64,000 bases of DNA from Nostoc sp. KVJ3 (GTDB lineage Bacteria; Cyanobacteriota; Cyanobacteriia; Cyanobacteriales; Nostocaceae): contig NZ_WWFG01000002.1 in assembly GCF_026127265.1 (NCBI RefSeq), forward strand, positions 2,480,001 to 2,544,000. Reading direction: 5' to 3'. The notes under the pieces were generated by a model. That model was not told the origin of the DNA and ran no database searches. It worked only from the letters and a program-made list of their open reading frames with translations. A program made the position numbers and the translations under genes. Numbering within the stretch: position 1 is the stretch's first letter; each line of letters starts with the position of its first letter. Shown here piece after piece: positions 9,534 to 17,541 of the stretch.

Positions 9534-10493
9534 TTACCTGATAATGCCCAGGTTTAGTAGTTCTTGAGGAGATGCCAACAAATCAATCGCCACAAAGAAA
9601 ATTTTGTCTTGGGGATTAAGCAAGAATCGCCATGCTAAATTGATGCCAATACTTTCACCAGACCAGGGAGTTTGCACTTTACCCGTCACTTTAATTTTGG
9701 TGAACTCTGCCTCTGCTGGCTCAGACACCCCTTGCTCAGGAATTAGCTTGAGTCCATAGCATTCTTCACGCATATATGCGAGGATGGACTCATGACCAAC
9801 AATTGGTTCTTGGAAAGGCGGTTGTAAAGCACCGTCTTCAGTAAATAAAGCCACAGCCGACTGGAAGTCAAAAGCGTTCATATTCTCCATGTAGCTTAGG
9901 ACTGTCAAATTGTCGATGCCCTTAATTTTGAGCTTAACTCGTGGTGCAATATCTTTAGGCGCAACCACAGGTTCAATAACTGTTTGAGTACCAGATGTTG
10001 GCGGATAACCCATGTTGACGACAATATCCTGTAATATGCTCAGTTGCTGACCCCCTTCCATCTGACGGATAGCTTGGAGAACATCTGATGCCTTCGTAGA
10101 AAGTTGATAACCTTTGGGAATCGGAGCAACGATTCCTTGTTTCATCCACTCGCTTAACTGATACCAGAAACCTAACTTGACATTAGTGCCGAAAGACGAA
10201 TAAGTACGGCAGATGTCCGTATCAGTATGGTTAACCAGATCGCACATAACTTGCGTTTGCTCTCTAGATGGCATCTGCTTGATTTGAGTCAAGGTTTTTT
10301 CTGCAAAAACTATGTTGACTACCTGCATAGCAGCAGGAGTAATTGTGACTCCCATCTCGGTATAGGCAAACCAAAGTAAAGCCAACTGATCTTCAGCCCG
10401 AAGTTGATTGAATGATTCAACAGTAGTTGGAACTGAATTAGCAACTTGAGTATCAGGAAAAATGGAGCGTGCAGCCTGTATAGTAAATGACAT
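9534..10493 (-). CDS. Orange carotenoid protein (OCP)
   Basis: 319 residues, full length for OCP, the ketocarotenoid-binding photoprotective protein that becomes active in blue light and quenches phycobilisome excitation. The N-terminal all-helical domain starts FTIQAARSIFPDTQVANSVP and includes LALLWFAYTEMG and the carotenoid-tunnel region GFWYQLSEWMKQG. The C-terminal NTF2-like domain has TVLSYMENMNAFDF (Tyr and Met near the carotenoid keto group) and GINLAWRFLLNPQDKIFF with the partner Trp. The linker is rich in Pro/Val as in OCP1. The minus-strand terminator follows directly, so it is monocistronic. No frp gene is adjacent, unlike many OCP1 loci. Confidence 0.95.
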   Translation of the reverse strand: MSFTIQAARSIFPDTQVANSVPTTVESFNQLRAEDQLALLWFAYTEMGVTITPAAMQVVNIVFAEKTLTQIKQMPSREQTQVMCDLVNHTDTDICRTYSSFGTNVKLGFWYQLSEWMKQGIVAPIPKGYQLSTKASDVLQAIRQMEGGQQLSILQDIVVNMGYPPTSGTQTVIEPVVAPKDIAPRVKLKIKGIDNLTVLSYMENMNAFDFQSAVALFTEDGALQPPFQEPIVGHESILAYMREECYGLKLIPEQGVSEPAEAEFTKIKVTGKVQTPWSGESIGINLAWRFLLNPQDKIFFVAIDLLASPQELLNLGIIR

Positions 10494-10612
10494 TTGGCAA
10501 AATCTCCAGAACGAAATTACATTGATTTTTTAAGTAGCCGTCATCAACTGGATATATACCAGGACAGAAAATGATTTTTCGTTTTTTCCCTATGCGACAG
10601 ATTTTCATAGCC

Positions 10613-10756
10613 TAGGGCGTGTTTTCAAACTGCTCGTTTAGCCTCCTAACTTTTTAGATCCCCCTAAATCCCCCTTAAAAAGGGGGACTTTAAGAGACTT
10701 TTTGCCCCCCTTTTTAAGGGGGGTTGGGGGATCTAAGACTTTGAAAACACGCCCTA
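10613..10756. repeat. MITE-like element, family A
   Basis: 144 bp with near-perfect ends TAGGGCGTGTTTTCAAA and TTTGAAAACACGCCCTA. The interior is a large hairpin built from GATCCCCCTAAATCCCCC and its complement. It has no coding capacity. The same termini occur at 18501-18653 and 59182-59459. TA at both outer edges suggests a TA target duplication. Confidence 0.8.
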
Positions 10757-10923
10757 GTCGCCAGCCACATCCCTTTCTCTGTGCGGCTATTGACCTTTTA
10801 ATCTATCTATCCACGGGGATAAGCAGTTCCACATTTAAATTGCATAACTAGGGCGCTCATGTTGCCCACCCTATAAGAGTTTGATTTAATCTCAATTATG
10901 CAATTTAGATGTTTTTCACCTTA

Positions 10924-11208
10924 TTAGGCAAAATAATTGGCAGACTCTAAGCGATCGTTGTGCATTTTTCCATCAGGCATTTTTGCCCCCTTCAAATTAG
11001 CGCCACTGAAATTGGCTCCTTTGAGTCCAGCCCAGTTTAAATTAGCATCACTTAAATCACAGTTTCTCAAATCTGCGTTGTTCAAATGTGCCCCAGTCAA
11101 ATCTACCCCACTCAAGTTTGCTTTAGCTAAACCTATCCCTCTCCAGTCTGCCTGTCTAAAATTTCTTTCTCCGACTGCATATCGTCTTAAAACTTCATTG
11201 GCATCCAT
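10924..11208 (-). CDS. Pentapeptide-repeat protein
   Basis: 94 residues. After a short N-terminal segment (MDANEVLRRYAVGERNF) the protein consists of A(D/N)LXX pentapeptide repeats: LAKANLSGVDLTGAHLNNAD, LRNCDLSDANLNWAGLKGAN, FSGANLKGAKM. Such repeats fold into a right-handed quadrilateral beta-helix; function is unknown for most cyanobacterial members. With about 11 repeats it is one of the short ones. No signal peptide or membrane segment is seen. Confidence 0.85.
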   Translation of the reverse strand: MDANEVLRRYAVGERNFRQADWRGIGLAKANLSGVDLTGAHLNNADLRNCDLSDANLNWAGLKGANFSGANLKGAKMPDGKMHNDRLESANYFA

Positions 11209-11320
11209 ATTGGTTGCCTCGCAACGTGTAGCGTTGTCGCTGTGAATACATTTATTCTAACTCAGAATGTGCGACTGTAACATCACAAATTAACTCTTGG
11301 CGATCGCATCTTATTACGTC

Positions 11321-11770
11321 TCATTGTTTCGCCTTCGGATAAAACAAATATGTCACCCACTCACTCAGTGGGTTTTCACGTTCTGCTAAAGAATCATCAT
11401 TTTGACAACTAAATGTCAAAAAGTAGTATAATTTCTCTTGCGTGTGGACAAACTTACCGTATTCGATCTGCCGAGTTATTTCCACAGAGGTAGTTTTGTC
11501 TAACGGTGGGAGGGGGAAAAGTTTCAAGCTCACACTTAACGGAGGCTCCTCAACGAGGTCTTTAATCCCCCGATCTACTATGGGTGCAATTACCCACTCC
11601 TGACTCCACGGATCTGGAACGGGCGAAACAATTTGTAGGCAAGGGGTGTTTTTATCGACCCAATACCATGCTCCCTGATTAAAAGATTGAAGAGGGATGT
11701 AATTTTCTTGGGGTGGCAGTTTTCCTATAAATTTCAGAAAATCCGTATCTTGCCGATCGGTTAGGTTCAT
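11321..11770 (-). CDS. Conserved-looking hypothetical protein
   Basis: 149 residues, no membrane segment or known motif recognised. The middle is proline-rich (VSPVPDPWSQEWVIAPIVD; PLSVSLKLFPLPPLDKTTSV) and the C-terminus is aromatic (FVHTQEKLYYFLTFSCQ, WVTYLFYPKAKQ). A complete minus-strand frame with cyanobacterial-like composition makes it a likely real gene. It sits alone between the pentapeptide gene and a repeat-rich gap. Confidence 0.6.
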   Translation of the reverse strand: MNLTDRQDTDFLKFIGKLPPQENYIPLQSFNQGAWYWVDKNTPCLQIVSPVPDPWSQEWVIAPIVDRGIKDLVEEPPLSVSLKLFPLPPLDKTTSVEITRQIEYGKFVHTQEKLYYFLTFSCQNDDSLAERENPLSEWVTYLFYPKAKQ

Positions 11771-12660
11771 TGCGATAATCCCTGAAGACAGTACTTAGTA
11801 TTTTTCAAAGCTTTGATATTGCAAACTGCCGCCGCTCTCTACGTTCCCTGCGGGACGCTTACGCGAACGCGCAGCGTGTCGCAGACAGACGCTAAAAGCG
11901 TAGCAAGATCCCCTGTAAGGTTACGCAGACTCGCATCTAAGGGTTGGCGCTGCCTCTCTAAGAGTGCCATGCTGTTCGTCGCGCAGCATCTCGTAGAGAA
12001 GGCTTTAAGCTGCGCTATCCTGCCTCAAAACCCGTAAATTTGTACCTCATGTAAAAGAAAACTGCTGTATCTACCAATACGGTTCAGTTAAGGCTAAAAC
12101 TCTGTTATCCAAGTCAATTTTTTAACGAACCGCCAAGGCGCAGAGGACGCAGAGAGAAGAAAGAGAAGGAAAAAATTGCTTAACTGAACTGTATTGCTGT
12201 ATCTACTGTCGTTGTTCTAAACAGCTAGTAAGTGTTTATAGAGAAGCTCTGAATCTTGTACTTCTCCAGCATGACAAATGGGTGGTTGAGATTAAGTCTT
12301 GGCAAAGGTTAGAGAAGTATAAAATGAGTTGATAGTGTTTGATTTAGTTATAAACCTTTAACAAACTTAATGATACCTCAATACCACTTGTCATTTAGAG
12401 CTAGAGCCGTTAAATCAATACATAGAAGCCCGCAACTCAATCTTCATAAGGTCTTTGCAGAATTGATTCTACAGGTGTGCATGGAATTGACAGTATGAAG
12501 AACTTTTGGATTGGTTTCATTTGGATGAAATTAAAGTTGATTTTGGGATTTCGTATGATTTATTTTGAAATTGCCAGCGAGAAATCTATTAAAGCACTCC
12601 AAGCCGAAATTGCCGCATTGCGGAAAGAGATCCAAGCCCGTCCATAGCCGAATCGCACAT
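11771..12660. repeat. Repeat-rich gap without a supported gene
   Basis: About 890 bp. The section 11830-12005 is a mosaic of the dispersed 'CCTGCGGGACGCTTACGCGAACGC' type and 'CTCTCTAAGAGTGCCATGCTG' type repeats common in Nostoc relatives. Near 12128-12170 is the short 'CGCCAAGGCGCAGAGGACGC' repeat. The remaining AT-rich sequence shows no convincing ORF. Short frames at 11813-12037 and 12560-12772 lie on repeat sequence and are not called. Confidence 0.5.
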
Positions 12661-12741
12661 TGAATTTGTAACGATTTATATCGTAATGAATCAATTCAAT
12701 CAATAAATCAAGCCATAGCCCCTCAGAGTAGTTAACAAGGA
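12661..12741 (+). repeat. ~80-bp direct repeat, copy 1 (upstream of N-ATPase operon)
   Basis: Starts TGAATTTGTAACGATTTATA and ends near GTTAACAAGGAG. About 80 bp, nearly identical (about four differences) to 21184-21265 on the other side of the ATPase operon; a diverged third copy is at 21910-21974. It contains two small palindromes: ACGAT-TTAT-ATCGT and TGAAT-CA-ATTCA. It may be a regulatory region carried in front of several units, or the scar of a duplication or integration. Confidence 0.8.
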
Positions 12742-12821
12742 GAGTTATGTGAAACCTTGTCCAACATGGCATAAAATTTACCCGCGCATGACTTTTTAAA
12801 CAGTCTCTGAGGAGATTTAAT

Positions 12822-13160
12822 ATGAACAGCCTCTTCTTTTTACCTGTTACTTTATTGTTAGGAATTTTGCTGGGAAATCTCTACTTTCGTGGCTTGTGGA
12901 CAACGGTGCAGAAATTATCTACAACCCAAAACCCAATTCTATTAACGTTAGGCAGCTTTTTTGGGCGGTTAGCGATCGCACTCGCCGGATTTGCTTTTGT
13001 ACTAGCGATCGCCCAAGAGAACGCACTTTGGCATTTGATCGTTTGCTTAGGCGCGTTTATATGGGTAAGGAATCGCATCATTGAGACTCATGTTCTACAC
13101 TTCAAAACGTCATATTTTAATACTTCAACAAATCTGACAAAAAACTGGCCATATTATTAA
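12822..13160 (+). CDS. atpR: N-ATPase accessory subunit AtpR
   Basis: 112 residues, a small membrane protein directly upstream of the a-subunit gene. Three hydrophobic stretches: FLPVTLLLGILLGNLYF, LGSFFGRLAIALAGFAFVLA and ALWHLIVCLGAFIWV; the second has an Arg inside the membrane segment, as described for AtpR, a protein specific to N-ATPases and thought to act in c-ring assembly. It starts after a GGAG about 7 bases before the ATG. The C-terminal ~20 residues (HFKTSYFNTSTNLTKNW) look like an untypical extension. Confidence 0.8.
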   Translation: MNSLFFLPVTLLLGILLGNLYFRGLWTTVQKLSTTQNPILLTLGSFFGRLAIALAGFAFVLAIAQENALWHLIVCLGAFIWVRNRIIETHVLHFKTSYFNTSTNLTKNWPYY

Positions 13161-13263
13161 ACATTAACAGTGATATCTTATCGGATCAATCAATTTTGAA
13201 TTGAAGAAAAGCCTCTAACAGGATTAATCTAAAATCCAAAATTGGCAAGGTCAAGGAGACTCA

Positions 13264-13941
13264 ATGCAGATTAGTCCAGATGAAATCGTGTTTTGGAATT
13301 GGGGATTTGTGACGATCAATGCCACGTTGGTATTTACATGGATGATCATGCTACTGTTGGGCATTGGTGCTTGGTTGGTAACACGCAAACTATCCACTGA
13401 CACGCAGCTATCCCACTGGCAAAACCTGCTGGAAGTCTTAGTTGTGAATTTACGCGATCAAATTGAGCAAACCAGTGGACAAAATCCCGATCGCTATTTG
13501 CCCTTTATCGGCACCCTGTTTATTTTTATTGCCACCGCCAATTTATTAGCGATCGTTCCTGGTTATCACCCGCCCACAGCCTCACTGTCTACTACTGCGG
13601 CCCTGGCGATATGTGTATTTTTTTCCGTTCCTGTTTTTGGTATCAGTCAGTCAGGAATCTGGAAATACCTCCACCACTACATAGAGCCAATTCCCATCTT
13701 ATTTCCCTTTTATATAATTAGTGAACTCTCACGGACTTTAGCTTTAGCAGTGCGTTTGTTTGGGAATGTGATGAGTGACGGCATGATTGGGGCGATTTTA
13801 ATATCGATCGCACCATTCTTCTTTCCAGCCATTATGCAGGCTTTAGGATTGTTGACAGGCTTAATTCAGGCATATATTTTCGCGGTTTTAGCAGTTGTTT
13901 ATATTGGTTCTGCGAGTAATGAAGACTATGGCTCAAAATGA
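13264..13941 (+). CDS. atpB: N-ATPase Fo subunit a
   Basis: 225 residues with five to six membrane helices. The key ion-translocation block SELSRTLALAVRLFGNVMSD holds the essential Arg (AVRLFGN) that faces the c-ring carboxylate. A GGAG stands 5 bases before the ATG. It overlaps the c-subunit start, implying translational coupling. It forms the stator ion channel of the membrane sector. Shorter than the thylakoid F-ATPase a subunit and typical of N-ATPases. Confidence 0.92.
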   Translation: MQISPDEIVFWNWGFVTINATLVFTWMIMLLLGIGAWLVTRKLSTDTQLSHWQNLLEVLVVNLRDQIEQTSGQNPDRYLPFIGTLFIFIATANLLAIVPGYHPPTASLSTTAALAICVFFSVPVFGISQSGIWKYLHHYIEPIPILFPFYIISELSRTLALAVRLFGNVMSDGMIGAILISIAPFFFPAIMQALGLLTGLIQAYIFAVLAVVYIGSASNEDYGSK

Positions 13942-14236
13942 ATCGCTATCACTTGTACTGGGAATTGTTGGCACTGTGTCAATCTTAACGGCAGGGCTGA
14001 CTATGGCCATCGGCTCCATCGGCCCAGCCCTTGGCGAAGGTAAATCTGTTGCTCAAGCACTCAGTTCCATCGCCCAACAACCCGACGCAGCAAATACAAT
14101 TACCCGCACATTATTTGTGGGATTAGCATTTATCGAATCCGTGGCAATTTATTGCTTTGTAATTGCGCTCATTCTCCTATTTGCTAATCCATTCTGGAAC
14201 TATGTGATTGGTGCGATCGCCAAAGCAGGAGCCTGA
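13928..14236 (+). CDS. atpE: N-ATPase Fo subunit c (two-carboxylate type)
   Basis: About 102 residues from MAQNESL (an ATG at 13919 is an alternative); it overlaps the end of atpB. It forms two helices of the rotor ring. Helix 1 carries IGSIGPALGEGKSVAQAL, helix 2 FVGLAFIESVAIYCFVIA. Aligned to the Ilyobacter Na+ c-subunit, Glu in PALGEG replaces Gln32, the helix-2 Glu-Ser matches Glu65-Ser66, and Tyr five residues later matches Tyr70. This is the two-carboxylate variant of the Na+-binding signature described for N-type rotors. It therefore probably moves Na+, though H+ use cannot be excluded from sequence. Confidence 0.92.
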   Translation: MAQNESLSLVLGIVGTVSILTAGLTMAIGSIGPALGEGKSVAQALSSIAQQPDAANTITRTLFVGLAFIESVAIYCFVIALILLFANPFWNYVIGAIAKAGA

Positions 14237-14240
14237 TCGA

Positions 14241-15053
14241 GTGGAGATTAACTGGTTTACCTTTGGGGCGCAAATCCTCAACTTTTTTGTCTTGATATTT
14301 GTGCTGCAACGCTTTTTATATAAACCGATTACCAAGGCAATGGCACGCCGCGAGAAGACAATCTCCGATCGCTTGTCGTCGGCATCTGAACAAAAAGAAG
14401 AAGCAGAACAGGAGGTTAAGCATTATCAGGAAATGCAACAGCAATTCACAGACCAAAAGACAGAATTGCTAACTCAAGCAAAATCAGAAGTGGAAGAAAC
14501 CCGTCAACGCTTGTTGAAGGAAATGCGTGAGTCAGTGGCGAAGGAGCGATCGCAATGGCAAAGCAATTTACAACGTCAGAAAGATGCTTTTTTACACGAA
14601 GTAGGCGATCGCACAATGCAGCAATTACAAGCAACTGTGCGGCGGGTGTTGACAGACTTGGCAGAGTCTGAGTTAGAAACGCAGATTGCGAGGGTGTTTT
14701 TGCAGAAATTGCGCGATCTCACCGAAACAGAACGTGCCGAACTGGTGACAACTTTAACTGATTCGACAAAAGATAGCATTCCGTTGACCTTGGTTAGTAC
14801 CTTCACCCTACCACCGGATATTTGTGCAGCGATCGCTACGGTTTTGCAAGACTACTTTCAGGTGGTAGGTTCAGGCAAAATTGAATCGAGTTATGAAATT
14901 GCAGGCAGAATCGAACCTACTTATGAAATTGAATCTAGTCTGATTTGTGGAATCGAACTACGCGGCACAGGCTACAAACTAGCGTGGAGTATGGATACTT
15001 ACTTAGATAGCATCACCGAAAATTTGGTTACGGTTTTTGCAGAAAAAGCTTAA
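14241..15053 (+). CDS. atpF: N-ATPase Fo subunit b (long form)
   Basis: About 270 residues from the GTG at 14241, chosen because AGGAG lies 9 bases upstream and the protein then begins with the usual EINWFTFGAQ; an ATG at 14208 is in frame but inside atpE. One N-terminal membrane helix (ILNFFVLIFVLQRFLYKPI) is followed by a long charged coiled coil (SEQKEEAEQEVKHYQEMQQQ and on). The C-terminal ~100 residues resemble a delta-like domain (TLPPDICAAIATVLQDYF), which fits N-ATPases, whose operons have no separate delta gene and use a long b. It is the peripheral stalk. Confidence 0.88.
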   Translation: MEINWFTFGAQILNFFVLIFVLQRFLYKPITKAMARREKTISDRLSSASEQKEEAEQEVKHYQEMQQQFTDQKTELLTQAKSEVEETRQRLLKEMRESVAKERSQWQSNLQRQKDAFLHEVGDRTMQQLQATVRRVLTDLAESELETQIARVFLQKLRDLTETERAELVTTLTDSTKDSIPLTLVSTFTLPPDICAAIATVLQDYFQVVGSGKIESSYEIAGRIEPTYEIESSLICGIELRGTGYKLAWSMDTYLDSITENLVTVFAEKA

Positions 15054-15181
15054 AGGGACTTTAGTCCTTAATTATAGAACCCATTTGGGATCTTGTATAC
15101 CCTACCAGTAAACGCAATCGTTTTTGAAGACCTCATTATGGCTCAAACACGAACAGATATTTTTGGAAATGGAGAATCAAA

Positions 15182-15625
15182 ATGAAAAAAATGAGAATGC
15201 CAATGTCTAGCCGACTTATCTTTACAGCGATCGGGATTCTCTTGCCCGTTGGTGCGCATATCGCGGACTACAACAAGACACATATCTTCAACCCAAATTG
15301 GCCTCCCCATGCAAAATTCCACGGGGGGCAAACCCTCATGTTTTCAATCCTCCTGGGAGCCATTTCGATTTTCTTCGCTTGGAGGAAAACCAGGGATCGA
15401 TTGAATGGGGTATTGGCTGCTTCTAGCTTTGCAGCAGTTTATTGGGTTGCTCAAGCGGGCGCGATTCTTTATCCCGGCACAGCTCCTTTCGACCCTGACA
15501 CAATCACGCCGATGAGTTATTTAATGGGACTTCCCCTTCAAACTTACTTCCAAATCATTTTCCTCATCTTGACTGGTGTCGCCACTTGGCTCGCGTTGAA
15601 GCCAAATGCAAAATGGACTGACTGA
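15182..15625 (+). CDS. Four-helix membrane protein, passenger in the IS-like element
   Basis: 147 residues with four hydrophobic segments: LIFTAIGILLPVGAHIA, LMFSILLGAISIFFAW, GVLAASSFAAVYWVAQAG and TYFQIIFLILTGVATWLA. Between helices 1 and 2 lies IFNPNWPPHAKFHGGQTLM, a motif I associate with small uncharacterised membrane proteins (possibly the DUF6640 group). It is not an ATPase subunit. GGAG stands about 7 bases before the ATG. It is on the same strand as the atp genes and could be co-transcribed, but it lies within the terminal inverted repeats of an apparent mobile element. Function unknown. Confidence 0.7.
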   Translation: MKKMRMPMSSRLIFTAIGILLPVGAHIADYNKTHIFNPNWPPHAKFHGGQTLMFSILLGAISIFFAWRKTRDRLNGVLAASSFAAVYWVAQAGAILYPGTAPFDPDTITPMSYLMGLPLQTYFQIIFLILTGVATWLALKPNAKWTD

Positions 15626-15646
15626 GCCATCAACCTACTTTAGCTA

Positions 15647-15742
15647 TTAGCCCGCAATCTGCTTCTTGGTTGGTAATATCTCTTGCAATAAAGGTTCAAA
15701 AATTTCCCATTCTGCATCAGTGGGGTCGCTGGAATACGCCAT
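15647..15742 (-). pseudogene. IS5-like transposase N-terminal remnant
   Basis: 31 codons reading MAYSSDPTDAEWEIFEPLL followed by QEILPTKKQIAG and a stop. The 'YSSDxTDAEWEIxEPLL' start is characteristic of IS5/IS1031-type transposases. Everything after the first ~30 residues, including the DDE domain, is missing. It lies next to the right terminal repeat of the surrounding element, so it probably marks the original transposase gene. Confidence 0.8.
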
Positions 15743-15874
15743 TAGCATTGGATTTTAGATGCTGAGGAGTACCTTAATTCAAAACCTCATAAGATGTCAA
15801 ATGGGTTCTATAAAGCACTGAAGTGCTTACTACAGACTCATTACACTAGTCACCAGTCCCTACTCAGAGGAAGT

Positions 15875-17539
15875 ATGATGCAACAGACTGAAGAAGGTTT
15901 ACAGACAGTTTTACAAGATACTTTTGCACTTTATACTCAAGCTCTCGATCAGCAGGAAGCAAAATTGCGATCGCAAGAGATCGGCATTGTCCAATCGATT
16001 GGTCAAGGAATTGCCAAAATCGCCGGTTTACCGAATGTGCAGTCAGAGGAAATTGTCTGTTTTACTGGCGGTAGTCTGGGGTTGGTGTTTAACCTCGATC
16101 CCGAAGAAGTTGGCGTAGTTTTGCTTGATTCTAGTGAGCAACTCCAATCAGGTACGGAAGTGCGGCGCACTGGCAAAGTACTTGATGTCCCTGTGGGTGA
16201 CGCGCTGTTAGGAAGAGTGATCGATCCTCTCGGTCGCCCCCTCGACGGTAAAGGTGTGGTGCGAACTTCACAACGCCGTCCCGCCGAACGCGATGCCCCT
16301 AGTATTATGGATCGTGCGCCTGTGAATGTGCCTTTGCAAACTGGAATTAAAGCGATTGATGCCCTGATTCCCATTGGACGGGGACAGAGAGAATTGATTT
16401 TAGGCGATCGCCAAACGGGTAAAAGCGGTCTTGCCCTCGATACGATCATCAATCAAAAAGGCAAAAATATTCTCTGTATCTATTGCGCGATCGGACAGCG
16501 TAGTGCGGCTGTTGCCAAGGTAATTGCCGACCTCAATGAGCATGAGGCCTTTGCCTACACAACCGTCGTTATGGCAGCAGCAGAAAAGCCACCGGGGTTA
16601 CAGTATGTCGCTCCTTATGCTGCTACTGCGATGGCGGAATATTTTGCCGATCAAGGGCGCGATGTGCTTATTATTTACGATGACCTCACCAACCATGCCC
16701 GCACCTATCGAGAAATTTCTCTCTTAATGCGCCGCCCACCTGGACGCGAAGCTTATCCAGGGGATATTTTTTATATTCACTCGCGCTTACTGGAACGTTC
16801 TATACATTTAAACACAAAACGAGGTGGTGGTTCCTTAACTGCGTTGCCAATTATTGAAACAGAAGCACAAAATATTGCTGCATATATCCCGACTAATCTA
16901 ATTTCGATTACCGATGGACAGATTTATCTTTCACCAATCCTCTTTCAAAAGGGAGTATTGCCGGCGATCGATATCGGGAAGTCGGTTTCGCGGGTGGGTG
17001 GTAAAACCCAACTTCCTGCTTATCGCACTGTTTCAGGAGATTTACGTCTTTCTTATTCTCAATTTGAAGAACTAGAGGCTTTCTCTCGCTTTGGTACGCG
17101 TTTAGAAGAATCGACTCGCCTCACTTTAGAACGCGGGCGACGGGTACGTGAGATTCTCAAACAAAAGCAATATGCGCCAATGCCGGCTGCTGTGCAAATA
17201 GCTGTAATGCTTTCGGTGACAGCAGGCTTGCTCGATTCTGTCCCCATCACTAAAATTGCCATTGCAGAGCTTGCGATCGCCCAAGCTATATCCACCGAGT
17301 TAGCCGATCTTTGCTTGCAAATCGAAAGTGGATCTGTATTGAAGGATGCCGATCGTGATGCCTTACTAAAGGTTGCCACAACTGCGATCTGCGCTTCTCT
17401 GCGAGATGCTCCGCGAACGCAGCAGCGCTTCGCTATCGCTACAGTTGTAAAGGATACAACAGATCCCAAGGATGCGAAGAATACAACAGATCCCAAGGAT
17501 ACGAAGGATACAACAGATCCCAAGGATACGAAGGAGTAG
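15875..17539 (+). CDS. atpA: N-ATPase F1 subunit alpha
   Basis: About 554 residues from the ATG at 15875 (MMQQTEEGLQ), preferred over the in-frame ATG at 15794 because GAGG stands 5-6 bases upstream and the first start would lie in the mobile element's terminal repeat. P-loop GDRQTGKSGLALD; VGDALLGRVIDPLGRPLDG and LLMRRPPGREAYPGDIFY are standard alpha motifs. The non-catalytic nucleotide-binding subunit of F1. Oddity: after ADLCLQIESGSVLKDAD the C-terminus runs into dispersed-repeat DNA (LRDAPRTQQRF) and three 9-residue repeats of (D/N)TTDPKD(T/A)K, a tail not expected in the family. Confidence 0.92.
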   Translation: MMQQTEEGLQTVLQDTFALYTQALDQQEAKLRSQEIGIVQSIGQGIAKIAGLPNVQSEEIVCFTGGSLGLVFNLDPEEVGVVLLDSSEQLQSGTEVRRTGKVLDVPVGDALLGRVIDPLGRPLDGKGVVRTSQRRPAERDAPSIMDRAPVNVPLQTGIKAIDALIPIGRGQRELILGDRQTGKSGLALDTIINQKGKNILCIYCAIGQRSAAVAKVIADLNEHEAFAYTTVVMAAAEKPPGLQYVAPYAATAMAEYFADQGRDVLIIYDDLTNHARTYREISLLMRRPPGREAYPGDIFYIHSRLLERSIHLNTKRGGGSLTALPIIETEAQNIAAYIPTNLISITDGQIYLSPILFQKGVLPAIDIGKSVSRVGGKTQLPAYRTVSGDLRLSYSQFEELEAFSRFGTRLEESTRLTLERGRRVREILKQKQYAPMPAAVQIAVMLSVTAGLLDSVPITKIAIAELAIAQAISTELADLCLQIESGSVLKDADRDALLKVATTAICASLRDAPRTQQRFAIATVVKDTTDPKDAKNTTDPKDTKDTTDPKDTKE

Positions 17540-17541
17540 CC

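Larger units (their letters stand above)
15073..15812. mobile_element. IS-derived element inserted between atpF and atpA
   Basis: A 15-bp perfect inverted repeat, TATAGAACCCATTTG (15073-15087) and CAAATGGGTTCTATA (15798-15812), brackets about 740 bp; the match extends inward through ATCTT. Inside are a complete membrane-protein gene (15182-15625) and, on the other strand, the N-terminus of an IS5-like transposase (15647-15742). TA is found at both borders, consistent with a TA-containing target. No complete transposase remains, so the element is non-autonomous. It splits the ATPase operon. Confidence 0.65.

Noticed and set aside
11813..12037. 74-codon plus ORF
   Set aside because: Lies on dispersed cyanobacterial repeats and has no coding signature.
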